A DNA stretch of 64,000 bases. Source: Ganoderma boninense. Lineage: Eukaryota > Basidiomycota > Agaricomycetes > Polyporales > Polyporaceae. Where the stretch lies: the NCBI GenBank assembly GCA_002900995.3, contig CM035307.1, positions 4,429,105-4,493,104 on the forward strand, in the 5' to 3' direction. Numbering within the stretch: the first letter of the stretch is position 1; the number at the start of each line of letters is the position of its first letter. The position numbers and the translations under genes are program-made. This document shows, in pieces, positions 24,558 to 34,483 of this stretch. Under the pieces are notes generated by a model. It was not told the origin of the DNA and ran no database searches. It saw only the letters and a list, made by a program, of their open reading frames with translations.

Positions 24558-26123
24558 TCAGATCCTGAGGTCCTCCGTACCCTTGAACCCAGCCTTGTAC
24601 GTGTCCCCGTCCTGTCGACGCTCCTCGTCAACCCACCCACCGCCAATCATGACGATCATCAACGCGCGGAATCCACTCACCTTGAACCGGTTCGCCCGTG
24701 TCGTGAGGATCCGGCGCGCCAGCCACTCGCCAGCAGTCACCCCGGTCTCGAACTTGCCTATGGGGGCGCTGGCGACTGCGTCGGCGATCGCGGGGCTCTG
24801 CGCGGCGAGTGCGCGCATGGGCGCGTCGAAGCTCGGTCGGGTGAAGAAGACCAGGGACCAGCGCTCGAACTTCGCTTGCTCTTTCGGGGGAGGGCTGGAC
24901 ACGACCGTTGTTAGATGAATGATTTTGGGTCGACGCGAAGAAGGGAAGGTATGGATACGGCGGCTTACACTACGCGGTGGATGTTGGAGCGCATGATTCC
25001 GCCGCTGAAGATGTTGAGCGCGTCCCCGATGTTGCAGATCGCATGGCCCTCGAGAGGCTGCCAGAACAGACAAGACCGTCATCCCCGCCCATGAGTTGCG
25101 CGTGGTAAGTAGATGCTGTGACCCGTGACCGAAAAAACCAGATCGCACCTTGACGTACTGCCAGTTCTCTCCTCCAGGTACGAGCACCTGCAGGCCGCCT
25201 AGCCGGTTGTGCAGGATAGTCTACAACGCCGGGCATCATGCATCAGCCATCGTCGAATCCGACTCTCCGAGACCGGTACCGACACCAGGATCCCAAATAC
25301 AAACACAAACACAAATGCAAATGCAAACACACACACATACCCAATACTCACCAGAGAGCCGAAGTCCGTATGTGGCGAGACGAACGTCTGCCCCGACGGA
25401 GAAGTGGCGGGCGGGGCCCTGATCAGGCGCACCGTGCTCCCGCTGCGCTCCTCCGGCCTGCTCAAGCCCGCGAGCGTCCCGCGCGGCAGGCCGAGCTTGC
25501 GTCCATGACGCCGAGGACGCGCACGCTGACGTCCATGGACTTGCGGACGAACGGGCGCACGGTCGCGTCCATCGCCGCGCCGATCGGCGCCGGGTACGCG
25601 TGGTGCACCTGCGCGGGGTACGCGAGGACGTCGTCCTGCGCGACGTCCATCGTCTCGGTCGAGTCCCTCGTGCCCTTGTCGTCGATCACGGTCGCGCCCA
25701 TCGATTTGTATCTGGTTAGCACAGATGGCGTGAGTCCGTAAACGTGCAGATCGGCAGAAAGAAATGGAGCAATATTAATAAGGACGTACCCGAACGAGCT
25801 GGAATCTTGCTGGTAGTGGTATGGCATCTTCTCTTCTGGGGGAAGCGCGAACGTCTCCGCACCGACGTCGAACATGGCGTTGACCTCTTCGTCCATCCCG
25901 TGGTTCTTCAGACTGCAACTTCGGTTAGTCGCGGCTCGGAAAACAAGGCCCATACAATGTCAAGACTCTAGACTCACTACCAGAAGCCAAGCTCGGTAGC
26001 CGCCTTCCACAGCCGGTCGATCTCAGCTTCGTCTCCAGCCTTGAGCAACTCATAGTCGATAACGAGGAGCGGGTGCGTGTGCACGTCCTCAGGGAACGTC
26101 GGGAACTTGACAAGGCCGGGCAT
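24558..26123 (-). pseudogene. 2OG-Fe(II) oxygenase, copy A, with a one-base frameshift
   Basis: Isopenicillin-N-synthase-like 2-oxoglutarate/Fe(II) oxygenase, expected to hydroxylate or desaturate an unknown small molecule. The start MPGLVKFPTFPEDV is at 26123. Exons: 25978-26123, 25790-25912, 25352-25711, 25149-25220, 24969-25057, 24681-24894, 24558-24611, all with GT-AG introns. Iron ligands are visible (PHTDFGSL for H-x-D, and SNIHRVV for the distal His), as is the RWS motif that binds 2-oxoglutarate. Exon 3 is 360 nt, whereas copies B and C have 361 and D has 367. The base is missing just after VLGVMDA, and the good frame resumes at LGLPRGTLAG, so the exon-3 frame ends early. Intron 3 contains a CAAA/CACA-rich tract. 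It is a recent pseudogene or a sequencing indel; otherwise it would be 352 aa. Confidence 0.85.
25290..25340. repeat. ACAAA/CACA-rich tract inside intron 3 of copy A
   Basis: Imperfect AAACACAAATGC-type repeats ending in alternating CA. The tract lies in the longest intron of copy A and accounts for its greater length relative to the paralogues. Confidence 0.75.
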
Positions 26124-26236
26124 CTTCAGCGTCCGGGGGTGTAGACGAGTGCTAGCGTGGGCAGTCGGAAACCGGGGCGGTATGTGGTGTGTGGTGTGTA
26201 GTATGTGGGCGTCGTGGCCCGCGAGCCCACTTCTGA

Positions 26237-26244
26237 GATATATA
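26237..26244 (-). promoter_or_regulatory. TATA box of oxygenase copy A
   Basis: The reverse strand reads TATATATC about 115 bases upstream of the copy A start codon. Confidence 0.5.
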
Positions 26245-27818
26245 CGCGTAGCACTCAGGTGCCAGTGAGGCGGCCTATTCCAATTGCGTGCGCACGCGGC
26301 GGCAAACCCTGTCAGCCGGTGCTCGTTGCGCCGGTCACCATATACTGATAGCGACGGAGCCAGTTGCCCAGTGCTGTGCCGTCGCTGGGAGCCCCATCCG
26401 GTGCTAGGACGCATAGTACGCTGTGCGGTGCGTCAGGAGCGTTGAAGACGTGTCCGCTGGGTTAGCGTACGTCTGAGCGGTGGCATCTAGGTTCAGTCCG
26501 AATCACTTACTAACACGTGCGACTAGTACTTCAAAACTTCACGGTGGCAGCGGGGACGGGGACAGAGACGGGGACGGGGACGCTGGACCTATGATTTTGA
26601 ATTGTCGATCACGAAATGCCCGAGCGCGAGCGGGATGGACTCACCTGTCCAAAGCCTAAAACCACCGGCCGCGCCTCTCCGACCACAATCGTAGCGCCTG
26701 GACATCCACATTGACATACTTATTCCAATGGGGCCGGGGACAATTGGAATCTGCGCAGTGCCCCAAGCCTCAAGGACATCTGGTGGCAGTGTTGCTCCAT
26801 CCATCCGGATAGCGGGATAACCAGATTGTGGATCGAGCCATACTCATATCCCGCAGCCAACAACAACATACAGTATCTGTACCGTGGCCCGGGAAGTTAA
26901 CCCGAACCTCATAAAGATGACTCAGGTTCAAACAACCATCAGTTCGTAGGCCGTCGGCCGAGCCACAACGACACACACGATGCAGATACAGATACGATGA
27001 TGGTTGTCCTGAACCTGATTTCAGTAAGTAAGGATTTAGAGCTGTCTCCTCTGGCACCGTCAACCCGGAGACTCACCTGTTGATCCACCATAATCCCATG
27101 TTTATCCGGACCGCTGAGTGCCGGTGCTGAGCGCTGAGTGCTCGCAACACACGGAGAAGAAGATAGAATCGAATACCACAGCAGACATCGCGGATGTCGT
27201 GGATAGGGAGGAGCAGAGTCGAGACGGCCAGACGCCGAGAGGGTCCTCGCGGCCTCGAGGCGGAGGTGACAGGCATCCGGGGAGCACGGAAGGCCAAACT
27301 TGGACGAATTAGAATTGGAGGTGGAAGCTGGATGGAGGTCCTCAGTCCACCTCCGCAACCATCGTAGCGGGGAGTGCGGAGGACTTTGCCCCATTTATCG
27401 CACGCAAAGGGCCGTGCTAAGATATGGCGAGTACATAACTGTGCAGAGCGAGAACGCTGGGCCTTGAAGATGTGTTGCGAAGCAGCTTCTTGGGTCTGAG
27501 CTCCGCTCTACAGACGAGTTGCTTAGTGATTTAAGATATAGATGGAGGATGTGGGATATTCCCGAACGACGGCGACTGACCAGTATGTGTTGCCCTGACC
27601 AGAGATAGGAGGCTGGAAAGTGCCGACAACTGGCCGATTCGTAATGCACAGAAGCGAGAGGCTGGCGCTCTCAAACGGTAAAAAAAAACTGCATGATCAG
27701 CACATTGCTACTTCAGCCGATAACGTACACTGGTTATGTTATCCCGCACAATCAACCTTTGGAAGCTTCAGCAGTCGTCACCAGTACGAAATGTCGAGAA
27801 GGAACTTTGTTTCGTGTT
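26245..27818. other. Intergenic spacer between oxygenase copies A and B
   Basis: About 1.6 kb with a GGGGAC-type minisatellite at 26549-26582. A minus open frame at 26939-27394 (151 codons) has no start context, domain or splice partner I can recognise. I call no gene. Confidence 0.45.
26549..26582. repeat. GGGGAC-type microsatellite
   Basis: Five to six units of GGGGAC with AGAGAC variants, seen directly. Confidence 0.8.
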
Positions 27819-29234
27819 TCAAGCATATGTCATCTCCGGGACCACCGTGTCCCCCGTTCCCCGCCTATCCTTCTCGCTCCCGGGGTCCTGTAAACGAGCC
27901 GTCAGCCACTCCGCAAAGACGCAGACGCACGCGATGCCGGCACACACGTTGTAATGGGCAGCCCTGCTGGCCCTGATCCTTCTCACCAGCCACTCCGCAG
28001 ACGTCATGCCGGGCTCGTACTTCCCTAGGGGCGCCTTCGCCACGGCGTCGGCGATCGTCGCGCTCTTCTCGGCCTGGTGCCGCAGCTCGACGGTGTCGTT
28101 CGGCCGGGTGAAGTAGACGAGGGACCAGCGCTCGTACTGCGCCTGGTCCTTCGGAGGCGGGCTATATGCGTGCTATTGTGAGTGGGGGTGGAGCGAAGCG
28201 GTGAGGTTATGGAGAGACTGACACGACACGGTGGATGTTGGAGCGGAGGATGCCGCCGCTGAGGATGTTGAGGGCGTCCCCGACGTTGCAGATAGCATGT
28301 CCTGGAAGCGGCTATAGGGCCGAATGACGAATGTGAATATATGCATGCGCCCGGTCGAGACACGATAATTCCACACCTTTACATAGAACCACCTGTCGGA
28401 ACCAGGGGGAAGTACTTGCAGCCCGCCCAAGCGGTTGTGAAGGAATGACTAGTGGGATACATGAGAATGAGCCCGCGCGCTGCGTCCATGAACTCACCAG
28501 CGACCCGTAGTCCGTATGAGCCGACAGGAACAGCTTCTCCTCAGGCACAGGATGCGGGGGAGCACGGATCACGCGTGCGATGCACCCACTATGCTCGTGC
28601 GCCTTGTGAAACTCCGCCAAAGTGCCCTGAGGGAGGCCGAGCCTGTCGTTTAGGACGTCGATGAGGGAGTGGTTGATGGCGAGCGATTTCTCCACGAAGG
28701 GCTTGACGGTCGACTCCATATGCTCAGTCACGGTGTGTGGGTACGTGCGATGCACGATCGCTGGCCATGCGAGGACGTCGTCTTTGGAGACGTTGATGAA
28801 CTCAGTGACGTCCCGACTCCCGCGCTGGTCGAGAACTTGTGATCCGGTTCCCTTGTAGCTGCAGACCAGGGGAGGTGTGAAAGAGGTTTGCATGGCTGAT
28901 GCGTAGAAAAGCACTCACCCGAACGAAGCACCTTCCAGTCCTTGCTCGAACTTCTTCTTTTCCTCCAGAGGCAGCGACATCGTCTCGCGACCAATCTCAA
29001 ACATGTCGTCTATCTCACCGACTCCATGATTCTTGAGACTAGGCAAGGGGTGAACGCAAAACGGAGAGGACAGCCAGATGGCACGTACTACCAGAAACCC
29101 AACTCCGTTGCAGCCTTCCAAAGCTTATCGATTTCGTCCTGGTCCCCAGCGTTGACGAGCTGGTAGTCGACAATCAGCAGCGGGTGAGTTGGGATGTCGT
29201 CTGGGAACGGCGGGTGAGTTGTGAGTGCGGGCAT
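27819..29234 (-). CDS. 2OG-Fe(II) oxygenase, copy B (356 aa, 7 exons)
   Basis: Isopenicillin-N-synthase-like 2-oxoglutarate/Fe(II) oxygenase, cytosolic by lack of any signal peptide; substrate unknown. Exons: 29089-29234, 28919-29038, 28498-28858, 28377-28448, 28223-28311, 27948-28161, 27819-27887. The frame is continuous over 1,071 nt. The N-terminal DIOX_N-like part includes HPLLIVDYQLV and ATELGFWY-LKNHG. Iron ligands sit in SAHTDYGSL and SNIHRVV, and RWSLVYF supplies the Arg-x-Ser that anchors 2-oxoglutarate. The C-terminus (DPGSEKDRRGTGDT...) is the most variable part among the paralogues. The donor after exon 5 is GTCAGT, weaker than usual. This is the best-preserved of the three minus-strand copies and likely functional. 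Confidence 0.9.
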
Positions 29235-30054
29235 CTTGAGTGGAAGTGGAGGTTGGACTTGAACGACGCACCAAGGTATTTATCATCGTCCTCGACCTCT
29301 GCGGCTCCCCGCACGGTGAACTCAAAAAAAGTTCGAGCATCTCCTGACCTCAATAAGCTCCCCGGGGTGCTAGACCTAAGATTGGCGTACAGACTCCGAA
29401 CACATATGCACGACATAAATGAGCAGCATAGCTCGTGCACAACTGAACCTGCAGTAATCACGTTGAGGCACAGAAAAGTAAAGGATAGACTGAGTCGTGT
29501 CGAGGACAGAGACTAGTACTCGGAGCCGCCCGTACCGCGTTAATGGAGGGGCGGCCTCGGCTCGGCAACATCCGGCCAAGATATATTCATCTGTCTACGC
29601 CGTTTAATTTTTCAAGTCGCCCTATTCCTCGTCATTTCTAGCTCTTTACACCCTTCCAAGATACAGAAGGTACCATGCAATTAGCGTTTCAAAGTTTCAA
29701 GTGCGAACTCGTGCCTTTTATGGTAGTGGAAGAATTTGAAGTCTAACAACGACACTTTCCAGGTGAGTTACATTATATGCAGCTACAAACCCTTCAACAG
29801 GCTTCGTCCGCGCTAACAACATATACTTTGACGGTTATCCAATCAAGGGCTGGAGTTCATGGGACGAAATTGCTACCTGGCACCTCTGAAGTTCCTGCTT
29901 ACACTGTTGAAGTCGTGGCTGACAGTCAGCCTCGGCCGGGCGATCGCATATAACCATGGCACAGACGGTCTACCTCTTGTCGGTACGCCCTCCTTCATCC
30001 TCCACGCATACCATACACCCAATCCACCTCCCATCCCACTCGTTTTTCTTTTCA
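29235..30054. other. Divergent promoter region between copy B and the membrane protein gene
   Basis: About 0.8 kb separating copy B (minus) from the membrane-protein gene (plus). It contains ATATAAC at about 29,948-29,954 on the plus side and GATAAATA on the minus side near 29,280, either of which could serve as a core promoter. No gene is seen within it. Confidence 0.45.
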
Positions 30055-31350
30055 ATGGCCCCCTTCCTCTGGACCGAGAACAAGACCCGGTCCCTCGAAC
30101 CCGGTTCGGCTGCCGTCGATCCTATGGCGCCTCAGCTTGTTGCGCTCGTCTGCGCCTCGGTGCTCATCTTTCTTGCATGTCTTAGTTCTGCAATTGTCCT
30201 GATCCATCGTCGCGGCCTCCGTCATCGTACCCAGGACACCCCAGAGGCTGAAGCAGAGGTCCAACTCCCGAAACCCGCCGCCTGCCGGTCAGACTCGGAG
30301 GAGAAAGACGATAGTGCCTCCGCGACCTCGTCAAGCTCCTGCAAATCCTCTGCTGTTTTGACCCTCCTTCCCACTACGGCCTCTCCGCGCTCTGGTTCGA
30401 CTGCGGAAAAGCCCATCGAGAAGCTCATAGCCAAGACGTCGGCAGCGCTCTCCAAGGTGGACAAGTACACCACCCTCCCTCTACGCCGAGCCCGCCAAGC
30501 TAGACAAGCACGGGCTTCACAGAAGAACCTTGTCTTCGACTTCTTGACGCCTCTTTCGACATTCGACGCCGAGATCGTCAACTCGGAGGCGAACGGTGTT
30601 GCTAGCCGCCGTGTCGCGCACCAGCCTGAGCTCTCCATGAGGTCCACGTCCCTCACAGTCGGGATTGAAACGTCCCCTCGCTCGGAGCTTCTGGCTATCC
30701 CGCCCAGCACCAGCGGCCAATCTACGCTGCGTCCCTCCCCGACGGTCGTGTCCATGGAAGTCCGCCCGCTCCAGGCCGACGCCGCTGCTCTGCCAGACCC
30801 GGAAGGGATGTTCGTCTCTGGCTCTCTGCCGTCGTTCTCCAGCACCTCTTCCTTGTCTTCTGTCCGCCAGCTCGCGGGCGATAGTGATAGCCATGCACTA
30901 TCGGAGCCCGGCGCTAGCGAGGCTGACAGGCACTCGTACGCCAGTCTCGATTGCGAGACCCCACGCAGTAGGACTCGGACTCGCCTCGCGGGTGTCACGG
31001 AGAAGGGCTCGCCATGCTCTTCGACGGCCTCGCTCTCCACCATGATCGCCAAACGCGACAGCTCGTTCTCGTCTGACGCCGACACGGTCTGCGAGGTCGG
31101 GTTGGGTAGGATGTCGCTCGTCGTTCAGGCGTGCAAGGTCGACAACCCTGTCTCCCTCTCTGTGTCTGTGTCGGATCTCAGCTTGGACCTCACCAGCGAC
31201 AGCGACAACGGCGACGATCATGAAGTCGTCAGCTCACGGCCCAACTCGGGCGCCGACGACCTCATCAGCCTGACGAGGTCCTCTGGTGGTGGCATGCAGT
31301 CCGAGGTTGGCACTCTCATGGCTGCCACGTCTACCGAGTCTCACTTCTAG
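30055..31350 (+). CDS. Single-pass membrane protein with long Ser-rich tail, function unknown (431 aa)
   Basis: Uninterrupted single-exon frame. I chose the ATG at 30055 (MAPFLWTENKTRSL) rather than the frame-opening ATG at 29956, because a TATA-like ATATAAC ends at 29,954 and a CT-rich leader directly precedes 30055. Residues 1-26 form a short N-terminus with an NKT sequon. About residues 27-50 are strongly hydrophobic (QLVALVCASVLIFLACLSSA) and are followed by basic HRRGLRHR, so the long tail should be cytoplasmic. The remaining 380 residues are Ser/Thr/Asp-rich and probably disordered, with patches such as RRARQARQARASQ. I recognise no family. It lies between oxygenase copies B and C, so the oxygenase array is interrupted. 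A role with the oxygenases is possible but unsupported. Confidence 0.75.
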   Translation: MAPFLWTENKTRSLEPGSAAVDPMAPQLVALVCASVLIFLACLSSAIVLIHRRGLRHRTQDTPEAEAEVQLPKPAACRSDSEEKDDSASATSSSSCKSSAVLTLLPTTASPRSGSTAEKPIEKLIAKTSAALSKVDKYTTLPLRRARQARQARASQKNLVFDFLTPLSTFDAEIVNSEANGVASRRVAHQPELSMRSTSLTVGIETSPRSELLAIPPSTSGQSTLRPSPTVVSMEVRPLQADAAALPDPEGMFVSGSLPSFSSTSSLSSVRQLAGDSDSHALSEPGASEADRHSYASLDCETPRSRTRTRLAGVTEKGSPCSSTASLSTMIAKRDSSFSSDADTVCEVGLGRMSLVVQACKVDNPVSLSVSVSDLSLDLTSDSDNGDDHEVVSSRPNSGADDLISLTRSSGGGMQSEVGTLMAATSTESHF

Positions 31351-31765
31351 CGTGTCGCGCGCTTCTCTTGGATGGTTCTTCTTATGATATAACTGTGACT
31401 AACGACACCGCGATCTCTTTACCTTGGTATCCCCATGATCATCCTCGATTCCATACCTACTCTACCCTCGGTCTTGTTGCTGCTACATCCTCCGACGCTA
31501 CCCCACAACTGACGGCTTCGTCCTCCACCCCATCCTCGCACCGCATCTCTGTACTAGTGTCTCGTTGCCACATTGCCAGGTTTCGTTCGCGCGAGTCCCC
31601 GCTCGGTCTTTTGTACGCGTCCGCCAGCTGCAGACAGAAGCGCCAGTTTCGACATGCGCATGCATATGATATACATCCAACTCCCCAATGCCTCTCCAGC
31701 CCCACCGTCCGAGCCTCCTAAGTGTGACCCCAGCCAGCCTCGTGCCATCACATTCAGAATCAGAA

Positions 31766-33331
31766 TCAGACGTAGCCCCGCTCCGGGATTGGCGTGTCCT
31801 CCGTGCCCCTGCGGTCCCGCCAGCTCTCCGCGCCCTGCACCACACGACCGTCCGTCAGCCACAACATGAAGCATCCCCCGCCCCGCCGCGGGACGCACAC
31901 AGCGCACAGCAGACGGAGAGAGAAAGCGGGTGATGTCGACGGACGCACCTTGTACTGCGTGACGCGCTGCGCCCTTATCCTGCGCATGAGCCACTCCTCC
32001 GCCGTCACCCCCGGCGCGTACTTGCCCGCGGGCGCGCGCGAGACCGCGGCGGCGATGCGCGGGCTCTGGGCGCCGAGGTGGTGCAGCGTCGCGGTGTCGT
32101 TGGGCCGCGTGAAGAAGACGAGCGACCAGCGCTCGTGTTGCGCTTGGTCTTTGGGCGGGGGTCTGTGGAGGTGTCGTGTGTCGTGTGTTGTCAGTCAATA
32201 CTCAATATTCAATGGGGAGAACGGGGCGAGGGGACAAACGAACACGACGCGGTGGATGTTGGAGCGGAGGATGCCGCCGCTGAAGATGTTGAGCGTGTCG
32301 CCGATGTTGCAGATCGCGTGGCCGGGGAGTGGCTGCATTGAAACACGAAACACATAAACCGCTCCGCGGGGTGCAATTGGGGACAGCGCGGTGCCGCGTA
32401 CCTTGACGTAGAACCACCGATCGGAGCCGGGTGGAAGGACTTGCAAGCCCCCAAGGCGGTTATGGAGGAACGACTGGCGACGGAGTCGCGGCGAGGACAG
32501 TGAGTGTGAGTTCGTCCAAACTCGAGTCCAGGCCAGCTGTATCGCGTCGCTCACCAAAGACCCGAAGTCCGTGTGCGCAGTCAAGAACAGCTTCTCCTCG
32601 GGCCCAGCATGCGGCGGCGCGCGGATGACGCGCGCTGTGCACCCGCTGTGCGCCTCCGGCCTGTGGAAGCCCGCCAAGGTGCCGGTCGGTAGCCCGAGCC
32701 GGTCGTTGAGGACGTCGATGAGGAAGTGGTTGATCGCGAGCGACTTCTGCACGAACGGCACGATCGTCGACGCCATGCGCGCGTTCACCGGCGCGGGGTA
32801 CGTCCGGCGCGCGATCGCGGGCCATGCGAGCGCGTCGTCCTTGGACACGTTGACGAACTCAGTCACGTCGCGCGTGCCGCGCTCGTCCATGTACTGCACC
32901 CCTGCGCCCTTGTAGCTGTCGCCGCAGGGAAACGGGTTAGGGGCGTGATGCCGTGGGAGGTCCGCGAGATGATCAAGGCGGATGGGGGAGGGGCAGGACG
33001 CACCCGAAGGAGATGCCCTGGTCGCCTTGCTCGAACTTGAGCTTCTCGTCGAGGGGGAGGGCGATCGTCTCTCGGCCCATGTCGAACATCTCGCCGACCT
33101 CGTCGTCGACGCCGTGGTTCTTCAAGCTGCATGCTTGTCAGGCCCTGGGCCTGCAGAGGGTGAGCAACAAGGGAAGCGTGCGTACTACCAGAATCCCAGC
33201 TCTGTCGCAGCTTTCCAGAGCTTTTCGATTTCATCTTCGTCTCCTTCCTGAGAAGCTGGTAGTCTAGCACAACGAGAGAGTGGAGTGGGTACGTCCTCTG
33301 GGAATTCGGGGAAGTTCGTCAGTCCGGGCAT
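31766..33331 (-). CDS. 2OG-Fe(II) oxygenase, copy C (357 aa, 7 exons; N-terminal compensated frameshift)
   Basis: Same family as copies A, B and D. Exons: 33186-33331, 33004-33126, 32555-32915, 32402-32473, 32244-32332, 31949-32162, 31766-31834; total 1,074 nt, open throughout. Iron ligands lie in TAHTDFGSL and SNIHRVV, with RWSLVFF for 2-oxoglutarate. In exon 1 the paralogues read HPLLVIDYELL, but copy C reads PLSRCARLPASQE in the open frame. The adjacent frame reads LVVLDYQLLRK, the ancestral peptide. Thus one indel near 33,285 and a compensating one near 33,250 have swapped about 15 residues while keeping the rest in frame. The affected segment is a conserved beta strand of the N-terminal domain, so activity is doubtful. 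The donor after exon 5 (GTTCGT) is weak. The gene is convergent with the membrane-protein gene (415-bp gap). Confidence 0.82.
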
Positions 33332-34397
33332 GTTATGAGGAGGAGTGGGTGTTGCGGTGGCTTCCACGATGCTTACCCCCTGAACATATAACCTCCACAG
33401 ACAATCCACAGATGCAGCCTGGGACTCCTGGCGGAAGGCGGCTCACCGTGCCCTAATCTTGGCTCTCGCTATCACTGTGAGGTTCGTGCCCATGACCGAA
33501 TTGCTACCGCAGCCCCAAACTCTAACTCTAACGCTTTCCGCTTACCTACAGGGGTGCTCATCCTGGAGGACATGAAAGTATGTTGTTGGACAGTGCGCGG
33601 AAGCGCCACCAATCGCATGGTTACCACGTGGCGCGGTGGTGGCGCGCGACTACTCACGGAGTTGGTCACAGATCAGCAAGTCCTACTCCCAACACTCCAA
33701 TGCTGCAGACTCTGATGGTCCACAGCCCATGATATTCGGTCCATATCAGTCCGTATGTTCATTCTTTCGGCATAGATACTAATTGTTTCTCATTTTCTTC
33801 GCCTGTAAGTAGTACCACAATGGCATTCCTGGGCCAATGGCACTCCTTCCCGTTGCTCCCTTCTTCCAGCAGTTGTGGGACTTTCGACTCGGTCGCCTCT
33901 CCCCGTCAAATCTGATCACATGTCGACTGAAGAAAGTTCGAATGGACAACAAGGTGAGCTTTGATGCTGCGTCTCATCAGAACTGCCAGGTAGATGGTGC
34001 AGATGACGATTACATGACACATTGACCGTGTCTTTCTACCATGAATGGCACTGATCTGCCACGATGCTGCGAATCGGATCGTCATTGGCGTCTCCGATCC
34101 TCTCTTCCGCCTTCTTCCGCTCGGCATTCGAAGTGCAACTCGGAGCAGAGCTCATCGTTCTGAACAGACCCGAGGGATGGAGCGCTCCGTGAGTAAGTTC
34201 AGTGCTTGCCGAAGCGCGACCCATCCTCGTGATGTCATGACGGCGGCAGTCGGTACTGTCGCGGCACTGTACCTCAGAGAGCACGTTTGGATTGCCATGG
34301 GATTGAAGAAGCAATGGTCGCGCGAAGCATGCGGAGGTTCTTAAATTATGGAATGGGTTTCGTACATCCCGGCGGTCGAGGATCCCCTGGAAATCCC
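33332..34397. other. Divergent intergenic region between oxygenase copies C and D
   Basis: About 1.1 kb shared upstream region. No coding feature is recognised; a 132-codon minus frame (34036-34434) has no domain. Both flanking oxygenase genes must be promoted from here. Confidence 0.45.
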
Positions 34398-34404
34398 TAT
34401 ATAA
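34398..34404 (+). promoter_or_regulatory. TATA box of oxygenase copy D
   Basis: A perfect TATATAA lies 80 bases upstream of the copy D start codon, the expected distance for a short leader. Confidence 0.7.
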
Positions 34405-34483
34405 CAGGGGCTCATCAGACCATGATCCCATCACTCCCGCTCCAGTTCTTACTCCGTCGAACTCACCGACGTGCTATACCACT

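Noticed and set aside
29956..30054. Upstream ATG extending the membrane protein by 33 residues
   Set aside because: It lies two bases after the TATA-like ATATAAC, too close for transcription to include it; the next ATG has a normal CT-rich leader.
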